Source: Cellulosimicrobium terreum
Lineage (GTDB): Bacteria > Actinomycetota > Actinomycetes > Actinomycetales > Cellulomonadaceae
Length of the DNA stretch: 64,000 nt
Assembly: GCA_014803435.1 (NCBI GenBank)
Contig: JACYFD010000001.1
Coordinates: 62,001 to 126,000 of the forward strand
Direction: 5' to 3'
Shown in pieces: positions 17,396-25,999 of the stretch. Below the pieces are notes generated by a model. It ran no database searches and was not told where the DNA came from. It saw only the letters and a list, made by a program, of their open reading frames with translations. The position numbers were made by a program, and so were the translations under genes. Positions within the stretch are counted from its first letter, which is position 1; each line of letters begins with the position of its first letter.

Positions 17396-18228
17396 TTGGG
17401 CCGGCACGACTCTGGGTTCGACGGTGGTGGCTCGAAGTCGTCCGGCCAGACGGTCGTGGCGTCCCAACACGCATCGTCGAAGCTCAGGCCAGGTCCGTCG
17501 CTGACCATCAACTCGTCGAGGTTCGGGAACTCCTCCTCCATGGAGTCCCACTCTGTTGCGAAAGTGGTTCCGCGAAGGTCGGATTTCTCGAAGCTGGGGA
17601 GCGACGACTGCGCGGCGACGGTGGAGCCGACGAAACTGGAGCCTCGAAGGTCGGCACCCAGGAAGCTCGCCGAGGTGATCCGTGAGACATCGAACGTCGC
17701 CTCGCGCAGGTCCGCCCAGGCGAAAGACGCATCGGTGGCGTTTGAACCCTCGAACCGAGCGCCCCGCAGGTCGGTTCCCACAAGGTTGGTGGCGACCAGC
17801 GTCGAATTGACGAACGAAGCGCAGTCAACGTCGCCCCGCTCTGTGCAGCCCAGCGGCAGCCCGGCCAGCGATGCGCCGGTGAGGTCGAGCCGCGCGAACG
17901 GGCGGGCCGCGCCGATGGGGGCGGACGCGATCTCGCGCACGAACCGCAAGTCGTCTCGCTGTTCGGCCGCGAGCTCTGCCTGCGCGGCAAGGCTCTCCTC
18001 TCGCGCGGCGGCGTCGCGGTCAAGCTTCCACTGCACAACGACGGTCGCAGTGGAGATCACGACGCCAACCACGAGGGCCACCAGGAGGTCACCCTTGATC
18101 CGGCTCCGCTCACCGTCGGCCCGTCGCAGAGCCCGACGGACCACACGCTTGTCCGCTTTCGTGGGCGGCGGCACGGGTGGCGGCAAGGGCGGTGACGGGT
18201 CGGCGGCGGATGGTTCCGGCGAGGTCAT
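17392..18228 (-). CDS. Membrane-anchored pentapeptide-repeat protein
   Basis: A 278-residue protein: a Pro-rich, then basic cytoplasmic N-terminus, one membrane segment (about 49-66, LLVALVVGVVISTATVVVQW), a short charged helix, and a pentapeptide-repeat domain (about 110-215) with pattern A(D/N)LXX, e.g. TNLVGTDLRGARFEGS and ADLREATFDVSRITSASFLG. Pentapeptide repeats form a right-handed quadrilateral helix and often bind proteins or mimic DNA; a membrane anchor suggests a role at the envelope. Cys residues occur in the loops near CTERGDVDCASF. Cargo of cassette 2; role unknown. Confidence 0.75.
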   Translation of the reverse strand: MTSPEPSAADPSPPLPPPVPPPTKADKRVVRRALRRADGERSRIKGDLLVALVVGVVISTATVVVQWKLDRDAAAREESLAAQAELAAEQRDDLRFVREIASAPIGAARPFARLDLTGASLAGLPLGCTERGDVDCASFVNSTLVATNLVGTDLRGARFEGSNATDASFAWADLREATFDVSRITSASFLGADLRGSSFVGSTVAAQSSLPSFEKSDLRGTTFATEWDSMEEEFPNLDELMVSDGPGLSFDDACWDATTVWPDDFEPPPSNPESCRPN

Positions 18229-18298
18229 GGCCCGAGGCTACTGGCCTAGGGGACACCCACCAGTATTCCGGCCATGAGCAGCCAGACCCCAGTCCCGG

Positions 18299-18445
18299 CC
18301 GGCGAACGTCGTCCGTCCACCAGCCCGCGCGGAGCCCGGGAAGCAGAAAGTCCCGGCCAGGATCACTCAACCGGGACTTTACAAAGGCCTTCCGACTCAG
18401 AAGTTCAAATACTCACCACGTGGGAAATCTCCGAAGTGCGCTGGA
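18299..18445. repeat. Structured island repeat R3 (lacks the AGGCACAC pair)
   Basis: Hairpin arms at 18347-18356 and 18371-18380, and CACGTG at 18417-18422 (70 bp from hairpin start). The sequence after the core runs into R4 and shows no AGGCACAC copies, so the unit between R3 and R4 is only about 170 bp and looks like a remnant. Confidence 0.7.
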
Positions 18446-18469
18446 GTGCCTGACCGGCCACGCCAGAGC

Positions 18470-18677
18470 CGGCGAACGCCGTCGTCCACCGCTCCGCACT
18501 GACCCCGGGACGCAGAAGATTCCCGGCCAGGAGAACCTGACCGGGACATTCTGAAGGTATTCCGACCGAGAAGTCGAAACCCTCTTCACGTGGGAGGTTT
18601 CCGAAATGCGCTGACCGCGCCGAATAGGAAGCCCAACCGCAGCCAAGGCACACGCTCGCGCCGCCGTCAGGCACACC
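18470..18677. repeat. Structured island repeat R4
   Basis: Hairpin starting near 18516 (with a one-base insertion relative to R2), CACGTG at 18587-18592 and AGGCACAC copies at 18646 and 18669 (59 bp after the core, 23-bp period). Upstream of the hairpin it shares more sequence with R3 than with R1. Between 18678 and 18818 nothing is recognised. Confidence 0.75.
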
Positions 18678-18818
18678 TACGTGACAGTCGCCGCGCCGAT
18701 GACGTCCGCCACGATAGCCCGCCGGTTGCTGACAGACCCCACCGGACTGGACCATCTGTTCGCAGTCAAGCCGAATGCCACGAGGCCGCCGCCGCGACGA
18801 GAGGAGGAGGAGGAGGAT

Positions 18819-19475
18819 TCAGTCTGGAGCACAATCTGTGGTGTTGGCTGCATCAGGTAGGTCGACACCCAACTCCCGCTTCAGCTCAGCAATGGACTTG
18901 TCAACCAAATCAGGCATTCTTGTGAAGTCCGCTTTTCCGCTCGGATGAGGAAGTAGACCGCGCAGGGCCCGCAGCCGGTTAATGATCTTGGCCGCGCTCA
19001 CCAGCCCTTCCTGGAGCGCGTGCAACTGTCCCTCGCGCTGATATGGCGGCAAAAACAACAGGGCTGTCCAGCTGACATAGGCTTTGAAGTCCATTGAGTA
19101 TTCGTTTGGCATTACAAGTGAAAACCGCTTCGCCGCGATGTCAAACTCTTGCATGAGTGCTCGCCCACGCTTCGCCACGACCAGCGCAAACTCAGCCGCT
19201 GTCCTATTGAGTGAGAGCAGAGCGATTTCGCGCACCGAATCCCCCGCGCTGAGTAACGCAGCCCCCGTCTCAAGCAGTTCCTCGCTACGCCTTGATAATT
19301 TCTCGCACTCCGCCTTGCGATCCTAATTCATGCGCGTAAAGAGGAACGTCAGGAAACCCCCAAGCACGAGGAATCCGCCTGCGATCACCGGCACGCCCCA
19401 CCACGGAGGCCCCGAATCCCCGCCTACCATCTCGATAAAAATCGGTGATGGACCAGGCGTAACGAGCAGAAGCAT
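18819..19475 (-). pseudogene. Membrane/coiled-coil protein gene interrupted by an in-frame amber codon
   Basis: Reading leftward from an ATG at 19475, about 50 codons encode a membrane segment (PVIAGGFLVLGGFLTFLF) and end in TAG (19323-19325). The same frame stays open past the TAG: DRKAECEKLSRRSEELLETG, then about 165 more residues to 18819, a helical region with LVVAKRGRALMQEFDIAAKR. The join reads as one natural protein (membrane segment then coiled coil), so a CAG-to-TAG change is the simplest explanation. Alternatives are two genes (the second starting at GTG 19235) or stop-codon read-through. It follows the ASCH gene on the same strand and could be its operon partner. Confidence 0.6.
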
Positions 19476-19754
19476 GTACGCAACTATAGCGGTCTTTGCA
19501 TCTACGCGGGCATGAGCCGCCCGCGTGGGCTCAAGTTTAGGGCTCAAGTTTGGATCACAACATAGCTCATTCCGGTTATGGGACGGCGAGCAAAGTTCCC
19601 AGAACACGATGCAACTGAACCTGAGGTTCGCACGCTCGCCGGAACAGTAAAAGGGTCTTAGCTTCTCATGGCTCGCTCTCCGGCCCACTGCACGGCTAGG
19701 TCGCCCTGTCGCCTCTCCGTGCAGCAGGCCGAATCAAGCGCCACCCCGCTGAGG

Positions 19755-20216
19755 TCAATCGAGCGCAGAAGTTGGTTCGTCATGCAACTGCGCCTGGGCA
19801 ATGCCGTTCGCCCCGTGGGGATTCAGAGTCAGATACACGAAGCTCTGAGGGACAGACAGGTTAACGTCCAATTCAGCCAAGGTCAGGGGGCGCGCTAAGC
19901 GGCGGGCGTCCCGGAGTAGAATACCGACGGCGGAAGTCGCTCCTCGGTAATACTCGCGATACCCGGCCCTAGCGATTCCTGCGTGGCTCTTATGGCGCTC
20001 CCATACCACGGTCGGCGAAGCAACGTCGTAGCCAACGATTTCGAATGCACCGACTACTTTCGCAACAGGCATCGTGGCGTACATCAGAACCGTAGATACG
20101 TCCGGTGCAAGTCTACGCTTTCGAAACTCAACGAGTTTCGTGCCAGCCAGAATGGCTTCAGTGTACTGAGGCTTGATCGACATCACTGCGACGCGGCCAG
20201 CTGCTGGTGCACCCAT
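19755..20216 (-). CDS. ASCH-domain protein
   Basis: A 153-residue protein. VAVMSIKPQYTEAILAGTKL followed by VEFRKRRLAPDVSTVLMYAT is the signature of the ASCH domain, a PUA-like fold that binds RNA or modified nucleotides. The ATG at 20216 has AGGAGG at ideal spacing and overlaps the end of the upstream PIN-GNAT-EVE gene by 34 nt; a later ATG at 20183 overlaps that gene's stop but would remove the first strand of the fold. The overlap means the two proteins are made together. Within a defence-type cassette this suggests a nucleic-acid-sensing or antitoxin-like partner, which is an inference. Confidence 0.8.
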   Translation of the reverse strand: MGAPAAGRVAVMSIKPQYTEAILAGTKLVEFRKRRLAPDVSTVLMYATMPVAKVVGAFEIVGYDVASPTVVWERHKSHAGIARAGYREYYRGATSAVGILLRDARRLARPLTLAELDVNLSVPQSFVYLTLNPHGANGIAQAQLHDEPTSALD

Positions 20217-21694
20217 GCTCGTCCTCCTGTTCGTACCTCTGTGATGCTCTGCGGGGGGCCGTTGAGCGCTCCCACGAGACGTAGGGTTTTCAGTGATACC
20301 GGCGGTTCAAGTAGCCGATCCTGACGGAAGATCATTGCATGGAGCTCGCCGTGATCCTGAGCCAGGTACGCGAGGTCTTGTGGCGAGTACACAGTGCGGC
20401 GCCCGACGAAACGCCTGATCACCTCCGAATCTGCTGACACGCGTACATCCTCCACCACACCTACGACAGTCGCGGCTTGCAGGTCCTCCGACCTATAGAA
20501 CAGGAGCGTGTCGCCCGCGCACACCCGACGGGATCGAGTTCCGCTGACATATGCCTTGCGCAGCGCGTTTCCGTAGGCGTGGGTGCCGGTCCACAGCTCT
20601 AAACCCATATCGAAGTCGGGAAACAGAGCGTCGTGCCATGCAGGCACCACCGGAACGATGAACAATCGTGCATCTGGATGAATGTATGGCGGCCCATGCC
20701 TTCGATTGGCGAGGAGCGGGTCGGCCACGGCGGGGTCAGGTGGTCGCCTGTACTTGACTAGCAAGAGTTCCTCTTCACCCTGGGGGGTGTTTCCACGAAT
20801 AAAGCCAAAGTTCTCTAAAAGATCGATGAGTCGATCTTGCTTCATGTAGGTAGTAACATACACGGTATCGTAATTTCCGCTGTGCATGTGCCCAAAAAGA
20901 GTCTTAAGTAGAAGTTCACCATACGCGCGACCCATCGCATCAGGGGCGACTTTGAAAGTGCACAGTTTCAGGACTCTTCCAGGGTGGTTCGCGTTGCCCA
21001 GATCATCCTTTGCGATCATCAACGCACCATACCGGCCGTTCTCGGTCCTAATCGTCCAGGCGGGGCGTCCGGGAGCAATTCTAATTCTGGCAAACCACTC
21101 GTCGAAATCACTGTAGTCCTGCCGCAATGTTTCGAATATTGGGTCGTTTGGGTTGAGGTTGTACGTTCGCATGGCGACGACGGCCGGCGGCGGGTTGCTT
21201 GCGCGTGGGACGAGCCGCTCGAGAAAGGCGGCCGCTTCTAGAATCGAAAGGACTCGGTCGCCCAGGCCCGCGCGAATTCCGCGACGCCTGAGCTTTCTGT
21301 CCTGGGTGACGAGAAAGTCGACCGCACCTACCCATACCGCGGCAAGCATCTCAAGGTCGACGTCATCATTCGAGTCGCGCCCTACGGGTGGAGCAGGTTC
21401 TTGAAGCTTACGCAGCAAGTCGTCCGGGATCGATATCCGGTCGAGGTGCTGGTACTTGCCGGCGAGCGCGTGGTTTGCGGCCCGACGTTCGAGATTCGGA
21501 TCGCGGTCGATGTCTCGGGCCGTTCCCGCGGATAGGAAGAATCCGTGACCCTCCTCCTGCGCGATCCGGATAAGCCGGGCGGCGGCGGGGAGATCTTCCT
21601 GAAACGATGGAGAGGTCGGTTCGAGCGCAATGAACGCGTTTGTGTCTAGCAGCAGCGCGAATCGGGCCGCCGAATGGGCGTTGACGTCGCTCAC
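20183..21694 (-). CDS. Three-domain PIN - GNAT - EVE/PUA-like fusion protein
   Basis: A 503-residue fusion. Residues 12-160 form a PIN RNase-like domain: LLLDTNAFIALEP (Asp17), DVDLEMLAAVWVGAVDFLVT and QDRKL (Asp132). Residues about 200-315 form a GNAT acetyltransferase-like domain with a degenerate acetyl-CoA loop GRAYGELLLKTLF and the ending FGFIRG. Residues about 385-445 (VCAGDTLLFYRSED, then GVVEDVRV) resemble an EVE/PUA-like nucleotide-binding domain. The start is GTG 21694 with no strong ribosome site. The ASCH gene follows with a 34-nt overlap. A PIN nuclease joined to sensing domains suggests a toxin-like RNase under ligand control; substrate and trigger are unknown. Confidence 0.75.
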   Translation of the reverse strand: MSDVNAHSAARFALLLDTNAFIALEPTSPSFQEDLPAAARLIRIAQEEGHGFFLSAGTARDIDRDPNLERRAANHALAGKYQHLDRISIPDDLLRKLQEPAPPVGRDSNDDVDLEMLAAVWVGAVDFLVTQDRKLRRRGIRAGLGDRVLSILEAAAFLERLVPRASNPPPAVVAMRTYNLNPNDPIFETLRQDYSDFDEWFARIRIAPGRPAWTIRTENGRYGALMIAKDDLGNANHPGRVLKLCTFKVAPDAMGRAYGELLLKTLFGHMHSGNYDTVYVTTYMKQDRLIDLLENFGFIRGNTPQGEEELLLVKYRRPPDPAVADPLLANRRHGPPYIHPDARLFIVPVVPAWHDALFPDFDMGLELWTGTHAYGNALRKAYVSGTRSRRVCAGDTLLFYRSEDLQAATVVGVVEDVRVSADSEVIRRFVGRRTVYSPQDLAYLAQDHGELHAMIFRQDRLLEPPVSLKTLRLVGALNGPPQSITEVRTGGRAWVHQQLAASQ

Positions 21695-22021
21695 GCGAGT
21701 AGCATCGCCTGATCAGCCGAGGATGTGCCGGGGACACGCCGGTGATACGGCGCTGATACTCGGAGTGGCACTCGGGCTCCTCGGGTGACTGCTGGTTTGC
21801 CCCGAGTGGCACTGCCGCCACCGTTGTCGGCGCCGAAGGCGCCCCACGGCTTCGCGTTTGGTGTCCCGACCCGTGCTGCCGTCATCGGGCCTGTAGCCAC
21901 TCCCGCCCCGCGAAGTTGTCGTCGCCCACGACCAGAGCACCGCGCCCCCGGGCGGGGCGCTGCTCGGCTTCGAAGCGAGAAGCCCACACCAGGTCGAGCG
22001 TGGGGCGCGCTGGTCCTCGGA
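21695..22021. other. Intergenic region, about 330 bp, no recognised gene
   Basis: Between the PIN fusion start and the end of the next minus-strand gene. A GC-rich hairpin (gcgccccc...cggggcgc type) lies near 21950-21970 and may end transcription. No convincing open frame, RNA gene or repeat was seen. Confidence 0.4.
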
Positions 22022-23614
22022 TCACTGCCAATGCAGACCCACGTGGGACACGATGATCCGGTCGTGCTCCTTATCGTTGGTGAAGTAGATTCGACCGCAT
22101 TGGTCTGGCGGAACTCCGTCGTTGATCTTCACGTGCGGGGTGCGATCGTAGGCCCCGTCCTCCCAGACGAAGGTTCGGAACTTCTTGGGCATGTCGTCGT
22201 CCTGCATAGAGATCTTCAGGTCGTACTGCTCACGGACCCACGTGTCGAAATGGCCCATTGAGCGCTCATGCCCGTCGTGGATGTCGTGCGCAACCATCGC
22301 GAGTTTGATCAACCCGGTGCGCATTTCCTCGGGCGTGCCGTACCGGTCGGCCTTGCGCCACGCTGCGACCGCGTTCGGCGTGAGGACGATCCGGCCCTTC
22401 GAGACGCGCTCAAGGTGCTGGCCCAGGTCCTCCAGCGACGCCCCGTTGCCGACCTCGAGCTTGGGCGCGTTGTCGAAGGATTCTGCCTCCTCCTCGAGGC
22501 CCGCGGCCGCGGGTCGGTAGGCCTTAGCAATGGTCAATTGATCGACCTGCGCACGAAGGACTGCCACCTCCTTCGATCGTTCGTCAGCAAGCTTCTCTGC
22601 CTTGCCACACTCGTCATAGACGTACGCGAGCTCGCTTCTTGTCACCTCAAGTTCGTCGCGAAGGGCGAGGAGCTGCGCACTAGCATCCCCAGATCCCTCC
22701 GCCTTGGCGGTGCGTTGGGCGGCCTCGATCGTCTGACGAGCCTGCGCGTCAGCGCGTGCCTTGCGGTAGGCCTCGTCGACGCCGCGCGTCAGGACTGACA
22801 GGGGAGCGATACGCGTCATCAGCATCGACCGGAGCACGTCTGGGTTTGCGTCGTTTGCCTCAGCGGAGCTGACCACGGCAGGGGGTGCAGCCATGTCGGC
22901 CCAGACAAGCAGTCCGCCAGCGTAGGGCAGTTCGATCTGAGGTAGGTGCTCATGCAAGGAGCGGGCGGCACGGTAGTCGAGCGTGACGACCTGGACAAGC
23001 CCAATCAAGCGCGAGGCGACCTTTTGCGCCCCGGCGCGAGCTTCCAGGGTTCGCGTGTGCAGCAGCAAGACCGGCAGGCGTCGGGTCTCGCCGAGTGCCT
23101 GGGCGAGCAACGCGATCTCTCCAGCGGTGCGCACCTGTTCGTACCGACCGTCTTGGACCTGCCCAGCAACCCGTACGTCCAGTCGCGGATCCTGGGCGAC
23201 GGTGCCGACGATGACGGGCTGGAGAATCTCTGGCAGAGGCGCTGGAGTCAAGCCCGCGACCCCGGATTCACGCGCCATAGAGACCCGCATGGATGCGCCA
23301 CTGGGTCCGTCGCCGACGGTGACGCGGGTGACGAATTCCGAACCGTCCGCTGCGATGTCGCGGCGTTCGACTCGCGTCGCCCAAGTCTCCTCACCAGCGA
23401 CGTGCTCCCAGATGGCCATGCGTCGCTGCGCACCGTGTGCCAAAGCTAGCTCGCGCTCCCCGTTCTCAACCAGATCGCCTGCCGGGACGGCCGGATCAGT
23501 GCGCCCACCGATCCATCGACCCAGGAGGTCGAGCGCGACCTGCGCCGCATCGGTCGCGTCGGTCGCATCCTTGGCCGCGGCAAGGTCGAATCTGACGACG
23601 TACAGCACTTGCAT
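22022..23614 (-). CDS. Hypothetical 530-aa protein with central coiled coil (defence-like context)
   Basis: Not recognised. The ATG at 23614 (MQVLYVVRFDLAAAKDATDA) is preferred over an ATG 99 nt upstream whose translation looks non-protein-like. The N-terminal ~290 residues are mixed alpha/beta; about 290-390 is a Glu/Lys/Arg/Ala-rich coiled coil (AQLLALRDELEVTRSELAYV). The C-terminal ~130 residues contain a helical region (GRIVLTPNAVAAWRKADRYG) and a compact end with HVKINDGV and RIYFTNDKEHDRIIVSHVGL, which resembles a small beta-rich toxin fold of the RelE/HigB kind by eye only. It stands alone between the PIN/ASCH operon and the HAD gene. Confidence 0.6.
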   Translation of the reverse strand: MQVLYVVRFDLAAAKDATDATDAAQVALDLLGRWIGGRTDPAVPAGDLVENGERELALAHGAQRRMAIWEHVAGEETWATRVERRDIAADGSEFVTRVTVGDGPSGASMRVSMARESGVAGLTPAPLPEILQPVIVGTVAQDPRLDVRVAGQVQDGRYEQVRTAGEIALLAQALGETRRLPVLLLHTRTLEARAGAQKVASRLIGLVQVVTLDYRAARSLHEHLPQIELPYAGGLLVWADMAAPPAVVSSAEANDANPDVLRSMLMTRIAPLSVLTRGVDEAYRKARADAQARQTIEAAQRTAKAEGSGDASAQLLALRDELEVTRSELAYVYDECGKAEKLADERSKEVAVLRAQVDQLTIAKAYRPAAAGLEEEAESFDNAPKLEVGNGASLEDLGQHLERVSKGRIVLTPNAVAAWRKADRYGTPEEMRTGLIKLAMVAHDIHDGHERSMGHFDTWVREQYDLKISMQDDDMPKKFRTFVWEDGAYDRTPHVKINDGVPPDQCGRIYFTNDKEHDRIIVSHVGLHWQ

Positions 23615-23896
23615 GGGGTCTCCCTTGCGTTTGCCTGCGTCGCCCGGTGCCGGGCCCGCCCGGGTCGACGGTGACGTAGATGTCCGCACCATATCGGTCA
23701 GGAGGGTACGCAAGGGCTCGCGGGAGTGTTTTCACCCATGGATGCTGCGGCCGCACGGTATTGAGTCAGCATCGTTGTCTAGCGGATCTTCCGCGCCGCC
23801 GACCGGCATTGAACTGACCAGCGATGAGGACAACCGCGACACCATCGTGCAGCACTGACTCGACCGTCTGGCTGCAACGATCAAGACCTCGATGGA

Positions 23897-24409
23897 TCAG
23901 GGCGCTTGCTCCCCAGGTGTGCGGCAGGACGGAATGAGGAACATTCGCGCCCGATCCAGTCCGTCAGTTGTGAGGCCCAAATTTCGCTCGGGTCGAAGGA
24001 GCAAACATTGCTCGCTCTCAAGAGCCCGACGAAGACGACCTTGCCGTGCAGGTGTCAGATCGTCATCGACCCAGACGAACTTCGTACCCGCAGGTACGTT
24101 CATGAGAACACTTCGTGGTTTCGGCCACGACCTACGTCGTGACATGCTCGTCTCCTCGCCGAGGAGCGGGAAGTCGTCGAGGCCGAGTGCTGGGGCGACG
24201 TGAGTGCGTACGTCACTACCCCAGCTCGTCAGCCATCGAAGCTGGACGTCTCCCTCGTTGTTGAGGGCGTTGAGCCCTGCGATGACGTCTGGGCGGTAGA
24301 GCAGGTAGTACCCGCCTACGCGCGCCGCCGCCATCCCGTCTTTCGCTTCGCTCCCATACGGGCTGATCACTCCGTCGAGGTCAAGGATCAGCATGGGACG
24401 TGGACTCAT
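23897..24409 (-). CDS. HAD-fold hydrolase-like protein
   Basis: A 170-residue protein starting at ATG 24409 with GGAGG upstream. MLILDLDGVISPYGSEA holds the HAD motif I DXDGV; TSWGSD resembles motif II (hhhT/S) and FVWVDDDLTP motif IV. The size and motifs match small HAD proteins of actinobacterial mobile regions rather than house-keeping phosphatases. It is divergent from a small plus-strand gene at 24666. The 23615-23896 gap upstream of the 530-aa gene shows nothing recognisable. Confidence 0.75.
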   Translation of the reverse strand: MSPRPMLILDLDGVISPYGSEAKDGMAAARVGGYYLLYRPDVIAGLNALNNEGDVQLRWLTSWGSDVRTHVAPALGLDDFPLLGEETSMSRRRSWPKPRSVLMNVPAGTKFVWVDDDLTPARQGRLRRALESEQCLLLRPERNLGLTTDGLDRARMFLIPSCRTPGEQAP

Positions 24410-24665
24410 CGACACCTCCAGAGACGTCCGACTCCATGGTCCGCTGTCCCGCTCCAACTGCGCGTGCCGCTCGTGACTCTGGACGCCAGTAGGCATACCT
24501 TGGTGATGGCTGCCCGTACCTGGTGCGGGGGCACGCCGCTGATCTGAGCCATCGGCTCGCGGCGCTGAAGGAGTCTCACCACCTCCTTCGCTCGGTCCGA
24601 CCAACCGACTGACGAATCTACGGATCCGGTTCCAACAGTTGGTCGTTTCGGCGGAGGTGGTGACG

Positions 24666-24899
24666 ATGAAGAACCAGAACAGCGCGGTGGTCATCCCAGC
24701 TGCGCGGACGGGGCGCCCGTCATCGCGCGACCGTGTCTACGCGCCTGACGAGACGGTGCGGTTCGACGCTCGGATTCCTGCACACCTCGCGCTCCGCCTG
24801 TACGAGACTGCTCGTGCTTCAGGCCGCCCAGTGACGGCAGTACACGCGGACCTCCTAGCGAAGGCTCTCGACGACGAAGGCGGAGCCAACATGGGCTGA
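24666..24899 (+). CDS. Small ribbon-helix-helix-like protein, 77 aa
   Basis: The start ATG at 24666 has GGAGGTGG upstream. After a variable N-terminus, VRFDARIPAHLALRLYETAR followed by SGRPVTAVHADLLAKALDD has the strand-helix-helix pattern of CopG/RHH DNA-binding proteins. Such proteins serve as antitoxins or plasmid/mobile-element regulators. It ends just upstream of the recombinase module and could regulate it or the divergent HAD gene. Function inferred from pattern only. Confidence 0.55.
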   Translation: MKNQNSAVVIPAARTGRPSSRDRVYAPDETVRFDARIPAHLALRLYETARASGRPVTAVHADLLAKALDDEGGANMG

Positions 24900-25030
24900 T
24901 CCAGTCGGCGCAGGGCGCCGAAGGCGCGAAAACGGGCCCAGGAGTGCCAGCTCCCGAACCCGATCGCCTCGCATCAGCGGACCACAATCTCCGCTGCAAG
25001 AAAGTCCCGCGTACCGATGGGGGTCCTTCT

Positions 25031-25999
25031 ATGCCTTCAGACTGCTCTTCTGGAACTGACGCCGTCAACCGCAACGCCGAGAACGACGCCCGGCGTGCCA
25101 AGGCCCGTGTCCGCGCGTACACCCCTTACGCGATCCGCGCGGACTTCTGGGCGCCCGTCGCCGAGTTCACCCGCGCGGTCGCCCTGGACCTGCATCCGAA
25201 TGAGCCACGGCGGGCCACGGAGTCGATGCGGACCCTGAGCCAGTTCGTCGTGTGGGCCCACCGTCAGGGCCACCCGCTGGATCGCGAGGCGATGTTCAGC
25301 CCCGACGTGGTCGAACGCTACATCGCCGTCGGATGCGCCCACCTGGCCGAATCCTCGAGGGCAACACGGCGTGCTGACCTGCGGCGCTACTCCACCGCAT
25401 TGACCCGCCGAGCACCCTGGGCGCCCTTGCCGCACCAGCTACGGGCCGAGTACACGATCGTCCCGTATACGCCGGCCGAGGTCAGCCGCCTCCTCGAGGT
25501 TGCTGCACAACAGCGCACAGCATCCAGAAGACGACGCCTGACCGCGCTGCTCGCCCTGGGTCTTGGCGCAGGCCTCTACCCTCGCGAGGCCCGCGACGCC
25601 ATGACCAACGACCTCGTCGAACGTCACGGTCACCTCTGCCTGGTCGTCCACGGCGACCACCCGCGCATGATCCCTATCTCGCCGCCCCACGACGTGACCC
25701 TGGCACAGATCAAGGAAGACGATCCGGGCGCGACGATCCTCGGGTTCGTCGCCAAGGACTGGGACCGCGGTCCCTTGGGCCACATGCTGGAACACATCGA
25801 ACGCCCGCCCAACTGTCCTGACCTCAAGACCTACCGGCTTCGGGCGACCTGGATGCTGGCGCACCTCGACAACCGTGTCCACCTCAACGCTCTCTCGCAG
25901 ATGGCTGGTGTGACGTCCTGGAAGTCGTTCAGTCACGTCATGAAGTTCATGCCCCAACCCGACGAAGCAGAGCTCGTCGCGGAGGTCACCCGCCCGTGA
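25031..25999 (+). CDS. Tyrosine-recombinase-like protein, catalytic residues degenerate
   Basis: A 322-residue protein. The N-terminal half is helical like a core-binding SAM-like domain (TLSQFVVWAHRQGHPLDREA). The C-terminal half has recombinase-like signs: LLALGLGAGLYPREARDAMT (box I region, Arg185) and YRLRATWMLAHLDNRVHLNA (box II, His replaced by Tyr, Arg271 kept). The end, SHVMKFMPQPDEAELV, has no tyrosine where the nucleophile is expected. It is likely an inactive or divergent recombinase that acts with its partner. It overlaps the next gene by 4 nt (ATGA). The ATG at 25031 is chosen because upstream sequence is a repeat fragment. Confidence 0.7.
   Translation: MPSDCSSGTDAVNRNAENDARRAKARVRAYTPYAIRADFWAPVAEFTRAVALDLHPNEPRRATESMRTLSQFVVWAHRQGHPLDREAMFSPDVVERYIAVGCAHLAESSRATRRADLRRYSTALTRRAPWAPLPHQLRAEYTIVPYTPAEVSRLLEVAAQQRTASRRRRLTALLALGLGAGLYPREARDAMTNDLVERHGHLCLVVHGDHPRMIPISPPHDVTLAQIKEDDPGATILGFVAKDWDRGPLGHMLEHIERPPNCPDLKTYRLRATWMLAHLDNRVHLNALSQMAGVTSWKSFSHVMKFMPQPDEAELVAEVTRP

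Noticed and set aside
12819..18677. CRISPR array suggested by repeated segments
   Set aside because: Repeats are over 100 bp, imperfect, 0.17-9 kb apart and contain hairpins; there are no regular spacers or cas genes.
21785..22261. 158-codon plus-strand frame after the PIN fusion
   Set aside because: Low-complexity Pro/Arg/Ala translation that runs into the certain minus-strand gene; no ribosome site.
24944..25030. Earlier start for the recombinase-like protein
   Set aside because: The added residues come from a fragment of the island repeat and lack a ribosome site; ATG 25031 is more likely.
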